Origin: Flavobacterium sp. HJJ
GTDB taxonomy: Bacteria; Bacteroidota; Bacteroidia; Flavobacteriales; Flavobacteriaceae
Assembly (NCBI RefSeq): GCF_015351475.1
Contig: NZ_JADKPR010000005.1
Span: forward strand, 124,001-188,000
Direction of reading: 5' to 3'
DNA: 64,000 nucleotides
In this document: piece by piece, positions 16,309-24,906 of the stretch
How positions within the stretch are numbered: the first letter of the stretch is position 1
Layout: the number at the start of each line of letters is the position of its first letter
Notes under the pieces: model-generated
Seen by the model: only the letters and a program-made list of their open reading frames with translations
What the model was told of the DNA's origin: nothing
Database searches by the model: none
Translations under genes and position numbers: made by a program

Positions 16309-17154
16309 TTAATTTTCAACTTCATTCAGCCGGTCGATTTCATTTTGTATCAAAATTTCCGCTTGCTTTTTAAAATTTTTGCATCTTTCTTCCACTACCT
16401 GATAATATAAATAATCAACATCGTTAGCCTTACTAAAGCGTAGCGTGTTAGGCTGTTGCTTAATGAGTTTAAATATGGATTTGTCTTCAGGGGTTTGTCG
16501 GGGAAAAAAGTCTGTAGTTATGGTGGTAAAGTATTCGCACAGATTAAATAAATACTCTAATGCAAAATGATTCGGAGTGTAGCCTATAAAGACACGGATC
16601 AAAGACAAACAGATTTGCTCCACTATTTGATGAAGAGCAGACATTTTTACTTCATCCGAGCTAGAAGCATCATCATCATTATATACCCAGCCCCAGATTG
16701 TAGCAATATTATTCTTCCTCCATGCTATATAATGCGATGTAGATTTTAAATTCCTTTTTGGAGTTTCGCTAATACTTAAATAAGGAGGCTTGTTAATATC
16801 TTGAAATAACAGCTCTGCATTCTGCATGATCTGCCAAAAGAAAAACTGCTGGTCTTGACAAAGGTCTTTAAGACTCTGTACGTGGTGTATAAGAACAGTA
16901 GCGGTCAAGGAACCCTGAGTCTTTGTTTTTATCTTGTCACTTATGTCATTGCCCGCATTTTCTTTGGTTTCATGTACAAAAACTAAGAGGTATAAATGAC
17001 TATGTTCTTTTTGTAGTTCTTTATCAGGATAAATTTTCCTGCTCGAACTATAAACTGTTTCCTGCCTGCCAAAACAATAAATAGCAGATGTTTTAATGTG
17101 GTCTGTAATTACTTCCTTCAACTCTTTTTGCTGTGAAAATTCAATTGCATTCAT
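16309..17154 (-). CDS. Putative HEPN-domain protein (possible nucleotidyltransferase-HEPN fusion)
   Basis: 281 residues. Residues 1-110 show alternating strand/helix segments (SAIYCFGRQETVYS, HLYLLVFVHETKE, ATVLIHHVQSLKDL) that could be a degenerate nucleotidyltransferase fold without clear catalytic aspartates. Residues 165-275 are helical (SALHQIVEQICLSLIRVFIGYTPNHFALEYLFNLCEYF) and resemble HEPN domains, common RNA-binding or RNase domains in conflict systems. The canonical Rx4-6H motif is not clean: R and H are nine positions apart. Similar genes occur in Bacteroidota integrative elements. Medium confidence in HEPN, low in activity. Confidence 0.5.
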   Translation of the reverse strand: MNAIEFSQQKELKEVITDHIKTSAIYCFGRQETVYSSSRKIYPDKELQKEHSHLYLLVFVHETKENAGNDISDKIKTKTQGSLTATVLIHHVQSLKDLCQDQQFFFWQIMQNAELLFQDINKPPYLSISETPKRNLKSTSHYIAWRKNNIATIWGWVYNDDDASSSDEVKMSALHQIVEQICLSLIRVFIGYTPNHFALEYLFNLCEYFTTITTDFFPRQTPEDKSIFKLIKQQPNTLRFSKANDVDYLYYQVVEERCKNFKKQAEILIQNEIDRLNEVEN

Positions 17155-17193
17155 AATTTTACTTTTTTAGTTAATAAATTATCCGAAAAATTG

Positions 17194-17201
17194 TATTTTT
17201 G
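17194..17201 (+). promoter_or_regulatory. TANNTTTG box upstream of the XRE gene
   Basis: TATTTTTG, 125 bases before the ATG at 17327. A second match, TATCTTTG, lies at 17315-17322, so the gene has two candidate promoters. Confidence 0.35.
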
Positions 17202-17314
17202 TTTAATACACAGCAAGTAAGCAATAGATTATACCGTACCGAACTAACGGTAATTGTATCTCACAAAAGCGGGCTTGTTTTTTACCAAAGCCTTTTTTTT
17301 AAAAGAATTTTAAA

Positions 17315-17322
17315 TATCTTTG
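17315..17322 (+). promoter_or_regulatory. TATCTTTG box four bases before the XRE start codon
   Basis: Matches TANNTTTG and ends four bases before the ATG. If used, transcription would start at or next to the start codon and give a leaderless mRNA. Confidence 0.4.
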
Positions 17323-17326
17323 AGTT

Positions 17327-17713
17327 ATGAATACAGCAACAAAACCAAAACATATTGGTAGAAATATCAGCCGAATTAGAGAGCTCAGAGGTATGAAACA
17401 AGAAGCATTAGCTAACGCTATTGGTGTAAGCCAGCAGTCAGTCTCTAATATTGAAGGAAGTGAAACAATTGATGAAATTGTATTAGAAAAAATTTCAGCT
17501 GTTCTAAATGTCTCTACAGAAGGTATAAAACAGTTTAGCGAAGAAGCTGTATTCAATATAATAAACAACACTTTTACTGATAGTAGTTCCAATAACAACA
17601 ATTATCTATGTTCAATCAATCCATTGGATAAAATTCTAGAACTTTACGAACGTTTGTTGCAAGCTGAAAAAGATAAAATAGCTTATTTAGAAAAGTTATT
17701 GAAGGATAAATAA
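17327..17713 (+). CDS. XRE-family helix-turn-helix regulator
   Basis: 128 residues. Residues 8-62 are a typical XRE/Cro DNA-binding domain: IGRNISRIRELRGMKQEALANAIGVSQQSVSNIE. The middle (about 70-100) is Asn/Ser-rich, and the C-terminus (ILELYERLLQAEKDKIAYLEKLL) is a short coiled coil for dimerisation. Regulators of this shape are widespread in Bacteroidota mobile elements. It probably controls a neighbouring element gene or itself. It is divergent from the HEPN-like operon across 172 bases, so it could act on that promoter. Confidence 0.88.
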   Translation: MNTATKPKHIGRNISRIRELRGMKQEALANAIGVSQQSVSNIEGSETIDEIVLEKISAVLNVSTEGIKQFSEEAVFNIINNTFTDSSSNNNNYLCSINPLDKILELYERLLQAEKDKIAYLEKLLKDK

Positions 17714-17744
17714 TTTAGTCTTAATACCAACATAGACAACCAAT

Positions 17745-17778
17745 CAAAGAGCCTTGCAATATTTGTGAGGCTCTTTTG
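17745..17778 (+). terminator. Terminator after the XRE gene
   Basis: AAAGAGCCT (17746-17754) pairs with AGGCTCTTT (17768-17776). It ends the plus-strand transcript before the opposing 18030-21797 operon. Confidence 0.75.
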
Positions 17779-18029
17779 TTTCCACATAACTTAGATTATT
17801 AATTTCTCAAGATATCCACAAAAATCCTCCTGGAAAGGGTCAGAATTTTGTGAATTTTAAAAGAGGCATTGTTTGAAAAAGCACGCTTCTTTTATTATTT
17901 TTTAATATGGGTTTGAGAAGCTTACACTTTCAAAAGATATTAGAAATTGATTGTTAAAGCTTTTTTTTATAAGTTTGGCCTTAGACTTTCAAAAACTCCT
18001 AGATTGACACGTTTCAAGGGATACTTTGT
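17779..18029. other. Intergenic region at the boundary of the defence island
   Basis: Nothing that can be called a gene is visible between the XRE terminator and the converging PIN-protein operon. The stretch is AT-rich without a clear hairpin. Confidence 0.4.
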
Positions 18030-21000
18030 TTAGGATTTCAATTTAATCGATAGCCTCTCTTTAAGTTTATCTTTTATCATCTTTCTATAATAAAGTATTA
18101 AATCTGGTTCCATACCAACCATCGATTTTACAAGAACTTCAGATGCATGTTTATTTATCGCCGATAAAGGTAAAGCTGTATTATTCAAGAAATTAAAAAA
18201 ATTGATACATGTTGAAATCACATTTGGATTGTTGTTTATAGAAAATTGTAAGTTTTCTAAAACCATTAGGTAATAATTTTCTCTACCACCAATGTATTCT
18301 ATGAATTCTTTTTTTAAGGTATCATAACTAATATTAATGCCCAAATAATTTGATTTTAACAAGAAACGATAAAAATTGGAATTGCATTTTTCAGGGTAAT
18401 AGGTTAATAGATACTTTTCTGGATTTAAAAAATTGGTATTGAAATCAGAACCAGTCCTAAATTGGAAAACGGAAATATCGCTACTGATGTATCTATGATT
18501 TTCTCTTATTGAAAGATGTAAAGAATCAATCATATTGTTCATAATAGCATTTTTAAATTCATTTTCTTTTTTTGGAAGTTTTAAAATAACATCTAATTTT
18601 TCTTCTACTAAATCAATTTCGCAGTTCTTATCTATCCAATTTAATATTGATTGTAAAAAATCAATCCTAGTCTTTTTATTTCCTTCTGGATAGAAAAAAT
18701 TCTCAACACCTTCACTCGTAATATTCATACTCAATGTCGATTCATGGGAATGTTCCTCTGAATTTATATAGCTTTCAATTTGACACCTCATGTTGTAAGA
18801 AATGACAAATTTATGCTTGAACTCAAATTTGAACTCTCTTTCTAAAAAAAAGAAGAGCATGAGAGAAGTAAAATCCAATGCAAATTTTAATGATTGATTT
18901 TGAGTATCAATATTTACTGAAGAATTATTCGGTACTGTTATGAATTTACTTTGCTTATTACCTGTTAAATGTAAATATGCATCAACGAAATTTCTTTTAA
19001 ATACGGCACTTACTAGGGCTAAATATCCAATACGATAATTGTAATAATCATCAAAAAGTTTATCATTCTGTATTTTTTCTTCAGAGCCAGTGGTGCCAAA
19101 TTGCTCTACAAGAAATTTTGTAAAATCATTTATATCAGGAGGAAGTTGCAATGAATATAATCCTAAATCATTGACAGGATTTTTTGCTTCTTCTTCAATT
19201 TCTCGGAATAGATTTAAAGCGTCATTAAAAATTTCAACAATTGTAATGTTGTTTGTCTGTTTAGTCATTGGATGAATCTGGCTAAAAATTTCTCCATTTT
19301 TTTTGCCTAACAATTCTTTTTGCAACCCTGTTGACTTTGTAATTTGTATTTTTTCTCGTCTATCATCTATAAGGTATACCACCCAATAACCCAATTCAAC
19401 CGTTTCAAAATTTTTAAAAAAATCATCAAACAACAAAGAAGTACCAAAATAATTCATTCTGGCTTCAGTGTTATTTTTATCCAATGCCAAATTGTATAAA
19501 ATTTTGAATCCTTTTTCAATATTTTTTTTATTACGTAATAAGACACCCGCAATATAAAGACCAATCTCATCATTCTCAAAAACATCAGGAATTGAAGATG
19601 AAATTTTCACTATTCCATTACAATTATGTGTCATTTCAAGCGTTGCGAGATACCAATATAAATATTTTTTGTTATTCGGAAAATGACTAAATAACAATTT
19701 GTCTATTTGTTCGAGTTTATTTAAATCATGTAATCGCGCACATAAATCATGTTCCAAACATAACAACTGTTCATCAATATAGTCACTTGTATTTCTCCAA
19801 AATTCTAGTAATTCCAACAGCTCTTTACCTTTGCCTTTGGGCGTATCTTCTTTATTTTGTAACAGACTGTGAAGAATAAAGATGTGTAGTCTAAGAGATT
19901 CGGACACTACAGATTTATCGATGTAAGTATCCATAAAGTTTAATGCTTCAAGGGTCTTACCTAAACGATCTAAATTTTCAGCAATGAGGTTTTTACAATT
20001 GGAATCAAGCGAAAAATTGCCCTTAATCGAGTTTAATAATGAAAAAATTTCCTCTAAATCGAACGGTAGATTATGTTTTAACTCAACAGTGGATTTCAGT
20101 ATAGTTTTTAAATCTGCTATGATGAATTTTTTCCTTAAAGCTTTATCAAGATGGATTATAAATTTGCTTTCATCATCAACATGCTGCTTTATAATATCGA
20201 AAACATTTATCAAGTTGAATAAGTGGCGTTCATCAATAATTTCAATAGAATTCAAATAGTCATTAAACAATATTTCAATTTCTTCACCTCTTCCAAGAAA
20301 ATGAAGGGCTACCGATTTAAAAAGATAAAATTCTGCATGTAATTCACCGTTTGAATTTTCATATTCGACTAAGCAATCTAATGATTTATGAAACTCTTTT
20401 TGATGATTTAATATTTGACAAAAACAGTGTGAATAAAACCAATACGGTTTTTCTAATTGGTCGTATATTTTTGTTAAATCATTTATACACTCTTCATCAT
20501 TTGTATTCGCATATTCAAGATAATTAAGATAGAATCTATGATGTTTAGTACTTTCATAAATTTCGGTGAACTCCAAAGCATTAATATAAAATTTCAAAAG
20601 CCTAATAGTTGAAAGTACATCAGGATCATTTTCAATAATAAAATTTTCACCAGAAACATATTTAAGAGTCAAACTGTTTATAGCCTTGCTTATTAATAAG
20701 TCGATAGCTATTATCCATGCCTGCTTGTTATCAAAATTTAAAACTTTATATCTGTCAAAATCGAATGTTAAGTGAAGTCCATAATTCTTTAAATCACCAA
20801 AAAATCGAATTTTATGTGTGCTAATTATATGATAAATGATACTATGCTGGTATTTATAATCCTTTAAAACAATTGGAGGAACGGTCTTTATAAATTGCGT
20901 AAAATCATTTGATGCAAAAGTTTTTACAATCCAAGCAGTACCATTATATTCATCCGAAATTAGAATGTCATCTGCTAAATTTATCGCTTTTTCGGAATCT

Positions 21001-21401
21001 CCTAAATTTAAGTATTCGATGCAGGCTCTGTATTTTATTGTTTCATCCTTAATGTTGAGATTATATGCTTTGATAAAATCTTGTGCGGAATCTTCTTTTG
21101 TAAAATCTTCCAATTCTCTTTTACAAAGAGCTTTTAAGTAAAGTAATTTACTCGTTATCTTATTATCTTTTTTAGCATTACTTTCTTTGATTCTGTTTTC
21201 CAAATTGGTGAGTAAACCGAGAGCTGTTTTGGGTTTGAATGCTAAAATCAAAACATGGATTTGATTTAATTGCTCCCTGTATTCAGTAAGAAGAAAAGAT
21301 AGGCTATCAATAAAATTAACAATCGTATTATTATTTCCATTAACTACATCACCACCATTTGTTTCAATGGTTCCATTAATAATATTTTTGCTTGACTCCA
21401 T
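18030..21401 (-). CDS. TPR - GreAB-C-like - PIN protein (putative RNase effector)
   Basis: 1123 residues in three recognisable parts. Residues 1-30 carry a Gly/Asn-rich motif (SKNIINGTIETNGGDVVNGN) also found at the C-terminus of the upstream 131-aa protein. Residues about 45-650 are helical repeats of TPR type. Residues about 665-705 resemble the C-terminal domain of GreA/GreB (VELGYWVVYLID... GLQKELLGKKNGEIF). Residues about 835-1010 resemble a PIN RNase domain (SLKFALDFTSLMLFF at the first acidic position, YISSDISVF near the last). This order matches the domain set known as PIN-TPR-GreABC, predicted conflict-system RNases. The start codon directly follows the upstream stop (TAAATG), so translation is coupled. 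Confidence 0.75.
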   Translation of the reverse strand: MESSKNIINGTIETNGGDVVNGNNNTIVNFIDSLSFLLTEYREQLNQIHVLILAFKPKTALGLLTNLENRIKESNAKKDNKITSKLLYLKALCKRELEDFTKEDSAQDFIKAYNLNIKDETIKYRACIEYLNLGDSEKAINLADDILISDEYNGTAWIVKTFASNDFTQFIKTVPPIVLKDYKYQHSIIYHIISTHKIRFFGDLKNYGLHLTFDFDRYKVLNFDNKQAWIIAIDLLISKAINSLTLKYVSGENFIIENDPDVLSTIRLLKFYINALEFTEIYESTKHHRFYLNYLEYANTNDEECINDLTKIYDQLEKPYWFYSHCFCQILNHQKEFHKSLDCLVEYENSNGELHAEFYLFKSVALHFLGRGEEIEILFNDYLNSIEIIDERHLFNLINVFDIIKQHVDDESKFIIHLDKALRKKFIIADLKTILKSTVELKHNLPFDLEEIFSLLNSIKGNFSLDSNCKNLIAENLDRLGKTLEALNFMDTYIDKSVVSESLRLHIFILHSLLQNKEDTPKGKGKELLELLEFWRNTSDYIDEQLLCLEHDLCARLHDLNKLEQIDKLLFSHFPNNKKYLYWYLATLEMTHNCNGIVKISSSIPDVFENDEIGLYIAGVLLRNKKNIEKGFKILYNLALDKNNTEARMNYFGTSLLFDDFFKNFETVELGYWVVYLIDDRREKIQITKSTGLQKELLGKKNGEIFSQIHPMTKQTNNITIVEIFNDALNLFREIEEEAKNPVNDLGLYSLQLPPDINDFTKFLVEQFGTTGSEEKIQNDKLFDDYYNYRIGYLALVSAVFKRNFVDAYLHLTGNKQSKFITVPNNSSVNIDTQNQSLKFALDFTSLMLFFFLEREFKFEFKHKFVISYNMRCQIESYINSEEHSHESTLSMNITSEGVENFFYPEGNKKTRIDFLQSILNWIDKNCEIDLVEEKLDVILKLPKKENEFKNAIMNNMIDSLHLSIRENHRYISSDISVFQFRTGSDFNTNFLNPEKYLLTYYPEKCNSNFYRFLLKSNYLGINISYDTLKKEFIEYIGGRENYYLMVLENLQFSINNNPNVISTCINFFNFLNNTALPLSAINKHASEVLVKSMVGMEPDLILYYRKMIKDKLKERLSIKLKS

Positions 21402-21797
21402 TTATTTAGACATTTGATTATTATTATCACCGTTGATGAAATTTCCTCCTCCAGTATTTACATTTCCGGTTATAACATTTTTACTGTTTGAAATTGCATT
21501 TACAGCTTTAGGCATTTTTTGAATAATCTCCTTTAAATAGGCTTCGAATTTCGGGTCGTCTTCAATAGAGTTATTAATGATTGCGGCTGCATTGCTTAGT
21601 TTCTCAACATCTTCTGGGTTATCTTGTAACTCTTTCAAAATCTTCTTTGGTTCATGATCTTTGTAAAACAATGATTTTATCCAATTGTAAGCGTCTTCTG
21701 AAACTTTTTCACTTCCTGTTTCAAATGCTTTATCCACTCCTTTTTGAGCTAGTGCTGTCAAAAATGCTGTTACTGCTACTGTCGTAATTATTGGCAT
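21402..21797 (-). CDS. Small helical protein with Gly/Asn-rich C-terminal motif, partner of the PIN protein
   Basis: 131 residues. Residues 1-20 are hydrophobic (MPIITTVAVTAFLTALAQKG) and may be an amphipathic or membrane-associating helix. Residues 25-100 are charged helices (AYNWIKSLFYKDHEPKKILKEL... IEDDPKFEAYLKEIIQKMP). The C-terminus reads NSKNVITGNVNTGGGNFING, matching the N-terminus of the 1123-aa protein. Similar short proteins accompany NTPases and effectors in bacterial conflict loci, where the tail is thought to assemble partners. No enzyme motif is seen. It is the first gene of the operon, divergent from hsdM. Confidence 0.75.
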   Translation of the reverse strand: MPIITTVAVTAFLTALAQKGVDKAFETGSEKVSEDAYNWIKSLFYKDHEPKKILKELQDNPEDVEKLSNAAAIINNSIEDDPKFEAYLKEIIQKMPKAVNAISNSKNVITGNVNTGGGNFINGDNNNQMSK

Positions 21798-21920
21798 ATT
21801 AATTGAGTTTTTAATTGATTTCTTCTGATGTTAATTCGTTAATATAAGACTGTAAATTCATGTAACTTTATTTACAAATTAATAAATTTCATTTTAGTTT
21901 AAAAGGCACTAAAATTTATT

Positions 21921-21947
21921 TACATTTGACGTTAAATGACAAAACTA
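21921..21947. promoter_or_regulatory. Divergent promoters and palindromic operator between the PIN module and hsdM
   Basis: TACATTTG (21921-21928, plus strand) fits the -7 element for hsdM, and TAGTTTTG (21940-21947, minus strand) fits the -7 element for the PIN module. Between and across them lies CATTTGACGTTAAATG (21923-21938), a 16-base palindrome with one mismatched pair. One regulator bound there could silence both operons. No clear -33 TTTG is visible on either side. Confidence 0.5.
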
Positions 21948-22080
21948 AAACATAACTTTGTCAATAAGCGTCAAAAACTATTAATTTTTCAACTGTAACT
22001 AATGTAATACTTTATGTTGTTAAATAGGATTTAAGGTTAAAAATAAAAACCAATAATTTCAAAAAAATACAATCATTTAA

Positions 22081-23649
22081 ATGGCTAAACAAGCTAAACC
22101 CAAAAAAGAAAAAAGCATAGAGGAAACCCTTTGGGATTCTGCCAATAAACTGAGAGGCACCGTAGAATCATCTGAATATAAACACGTAGTACTTGGGTTA
22201 ATCTTCTTGAAGTTTGCCAGCGATAAATTTGTGGAACGCAGAAAGGAACTGATTGCCGACGGCAAGGAAAAATACCTGGAGATGAAGGAGTTCTACAATA
22301 TGTCGAACATTTTCTTTTTACCTGAAGAATCGCGTTGGTCGTTTATTATTGAAAATTCCAAGCAAAGTGATATTGCTTTGAAGATAGACACCGCTTTGCA
22401 TACCATAGAAAAGAACAATCCTGCCCTAAAAGGCGCTTTGCCCGACAACTATTTCTCTCGTTTGAATATGGACGTGAGTAAGCTGGCGGCTTTGTTGGAT
22501 ACCATCAATAATATTGACACCATCAAGGACAAACAAACCGACATTGTAGGTCGTGTGTATGAATATTTCCTGAGTAAGTTTGCCTTGGCCGAAGGAAAAG
22601 GGAAAGGCGAATTTTACACCCCAAAAAGCATCGTTAATCTTATTGCCGAAATGATTGAACCTTACAAAGGGGTTATCTATGATCCGGCTTGCGGTTCGGG
22701 TGGTATGTTTGTGCAATCCATTAAGTTTATTGAAAACCACCACGGAAACAAAAAAGAGATTTCCATTTATGGTCAAGAATATACGGCTACGACTTATAAA
22801 CTAGCCAAAATGAATCTGGCCATTCGCGGAATTTCGGCTAATTTAGGTGATGTTGCTGCGGATACTTTTGGAAAAGATCAGCATCCCGATTTAAAAGCCG
22901 ATTACATCATGGCGAATCCTCCGTTTAACCAAAAAGACTGGAGAGCTGCTGACGAATTGAAAGACGACCCACGTTGGAGAGGCTACGATGTGCCACCAAC
23001 GAGCAATGCCAATTATGCCTGGATTTTGAATATGGTGAGTAAACTTTCCGAAAACGGAGTTGCCGGTTTTATCTTGGCGAATGGTGCCTTGTCAGGCGGT
23101 GGCGAAGAATACAAAATACGTAGAAAATTGATTGAAAACGATTTGGTCGAAGCCATTGTAATTTTGCCACAAAATATGTTTTATACAACCAATATTAGTG
23201 TAACGCTTTGGATTTTGAATAAAAACAAAAAAGCAAGAACAGTTATTTTACCTGATGAAACCAGAAATTATCGTAATAGAGAAAACGAAATCTTGTTTAT
23301 TGATTTAAGAGAAAAAGGAATTCCGTTCGAGAAAAAATATACTCAATTTTCCGAAGATGATATTCTAGAAATTACACAAGCCTACCATAATTGGCAAACT
23401 AATTTAGAGAAATATAAAAATGTACCAGAGTTTTGTTACTCAGCAACATTAAAAGATATTGCTGAAAAAGATTTCTCATTAGTCCCTAGTAAATATATAT
23501 CTTTCGTAAACCGTGATGAGAACATTGATTTTGATGATAAAATGAAAGTTTTACAAAAAGATTTCTCCGAATTATTACAACTTGAAACCCAATCTAAAAA
23601 TGATTTATTAACTGTTTTCAAAGAATTGGGGTATGGCATCAAATTATAA
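22081..23649 (+). CDS. hsdM: Type I restriction-modification system methyltransferase subunit
   Basis: 522 residues. The N-terminal helical domain (SIEETLWDSANKLRGTVESSEYKHVVLGLIFLKF) is the HsdM N domain. The SAM-binding motif I is DPACGSGGMF (about 201-210) and catalytic motif IV is NPPF (about 279-282), so this is an N6-adenine methylase. The C-terminus is a coiled coil for HsdS contact. It would methylate host DNA at the sequence set by HsdS and form part of the restriction complex. The end overlaps hsdS by 17 bases. Confidence 0.96.
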   Translation: MAKQAKPKKEKSIEETLWDSANKLRGTVESSEYKHVVLGLIFLKFASDKFVERRKELIADGKEKYLEMKEFYNMSNIFFLPEESRWSFIIENSKQSDIALKIDTALHTIEKNNPALKGALPDNYFSRLNMDVSKLAALLDTINNIDTIKDKQTDIVGRVYEYFLSKFALAEGKGKGEFYTPKSIVNLIAEMIEPYKGVIYDPACGSGGMFVQSIKFIENHHGNKKEISIYGQEYTATTYKLAKMNLAIRGISANLGDVAADTFGKDQHPDLKADYIMANPPFNQKDWRAADELKDDPRWRGYDVPPTSNANYAWILNMVSKLSENGVAGFILANGALSGGGEEYKIRRKLIENDLVEAIVILPQNMFYTTNISVTLWILNKNKKARTVILPDETRNYRNRENEILFIDLREKGIPFEKKYTQFSEDDILEITQAYHNWQTNLEKYKNVPEFCYSATLKDIAEKDFSLVPSKYISFVNRDENIDFDDKMKVLQKDFSELLQLETQSKNDLLTVFKELGYGIKL

Positions 23650-24895
23650 ACCTATTGGCGATTATATTCAGTTGGTTGATGAACGCAATACGGGATTAAA
23701 AGTTACCACATTGCTTGGTTTGAGCGTATCTAAACAATTCATTAAATCTGTTGCCAATATTATTGGTACAGATATGGAAAACTATAAAATAATTCAAAAG
23801 AATCAATTTGCGTGTTCAACAATGCAAGTTCGACGAGATAGAAAAATGCCAGTAGCTTTATTCTCTGAAGATTCTCCTGCAATTATTTCTCAAGCGTATC
23901 CTATTTTTGAAATAATTGATACAGCTATTTTGCTTCCCGAATATTTAATGATGTGGTTCACCCGTTCAGAATTTGATAGAGAAGCTTGTTTTCATGCTGT
24001 TGGCGGTGTCCGTGGTAGCTTAGAATGGGAAGATTTTTGTGGAATGAAATTACCAATTCCTTCACCAGAAAAACAACTTGAAATTGTAAAAGAATACAAT
24101 ATTATTCAAAACCGTATCAAACTCAACAACCAACTTATTGCTAAACTCGAAGAAACTGCACAAGCAATTTACAGACAGTGGTTTGTTGATTTTGAGTTTT
24201 CAGATGAAAATGGTAGGCCTTATAAAAGTAATGGAGGGGAGATGATTTGGTGTGAGGAATTGGAGAAGGAAATTCCTGAAGGGTGGGAATATGATAATTT
24301 AGGAAGTATAATTGAAACAATAAATGGATATGCATTTAAAAGTGATGAATTTTATGATATTGGAAAATATCCAATTTTAAAAATAAAAAATATAAAAGCA
24401 CCTTATGTATATATTCAAGATGATACTAAATACTTCAATAATAACCTACCTAAAAACCTAGATAGAATTATTGTCTCAAAAGGAGATATACTTATATCAA
24501 TGACGGGATCAGGAGCAAATCAATTAAATTCAGCTGTAGGTCAAGTAGGTAAATATTACTTTAATTTTCCTTCGCTCTTAAACCAAAGGGTTTGTAAATT
24601 ATCACCAATCCATTTTTATTTTAAAGAATTTGTTTATCAATATGTCTCCTCTAAAGAAATTCAGACTGCACTTTTGAATGGATCAACTGGAAGTGCAAAT
24701 CAAGCAAATATATCTCCAGATCAGATCAAAGAATTAAAAGTATTAATCCCATCAGAAAATTTATTGATTAAATTTTCTAAAATGACTAATGTAATAGATA
24801 ATTTTAAAGGCCTTGAAATGAGTGATAAACTTGAAAACCTGAAAAATTTATTATTAGCAAAAATGACAAAAATTGAAACTGAATTAAATTCCTAA
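23633..24895 (+). CDS. hsdS: Type I restriction system specificity subunit
   Basis: 420 residues with two target-recognition domains (about 1-140 and 210-370), each followed by a conserved helical spacer: NQLIAKLEETAQAIYRQWFVDFEF (about 165-188) and the C-terminal LENLKNLLLAKM. It sets the bipartite DNA target of the complex. The second recognition domain looks more AT-rich than the first half, consistent with domain exchange. It overlaps hsdM and precedes an accessory nuclease gene by 11 bases. hsdR lies 7 kb downstream. Confidence 0.95.
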   Translation: MASNYKPIGDYIQLVDERNTGLKVTTLLGLSVSKQFIKSVANIIGTDMENYKIIQKNQFACSTMQVRRDRKMPVALFSEDSPAIISQAYPIFEIIDTAILLPEYLMMWFTRSEFDREACFHAVGGVRGSLEWEDFCGMKLPIPSPEKQLEIVKEYNIIQNRIKLNNQLIAKLEETAQAIYRQWFVDFEFSDENGRPYKSNGGEMIWCEELEKEIPEGWEYDNLGSIIETINGYAFKSDEFYDIGKYPILKIKNIKAPYVYIQDDTKYFNNNLPKNLDRIIVSKGDILISMTGSGANQLNSAVGQVGKYYFNFPSLLNQRVCKLSPIHFYFKEFVYQYVSSKEIQTALLNGSTGSANQANISPDQIKELKVLIPSENLLIKFSKMTNVIDNFKGLEMSDKLENLKNLLLAKMTKIETELNS

Positions 24896-24906
24896 ATAAA
24901 GAATGT

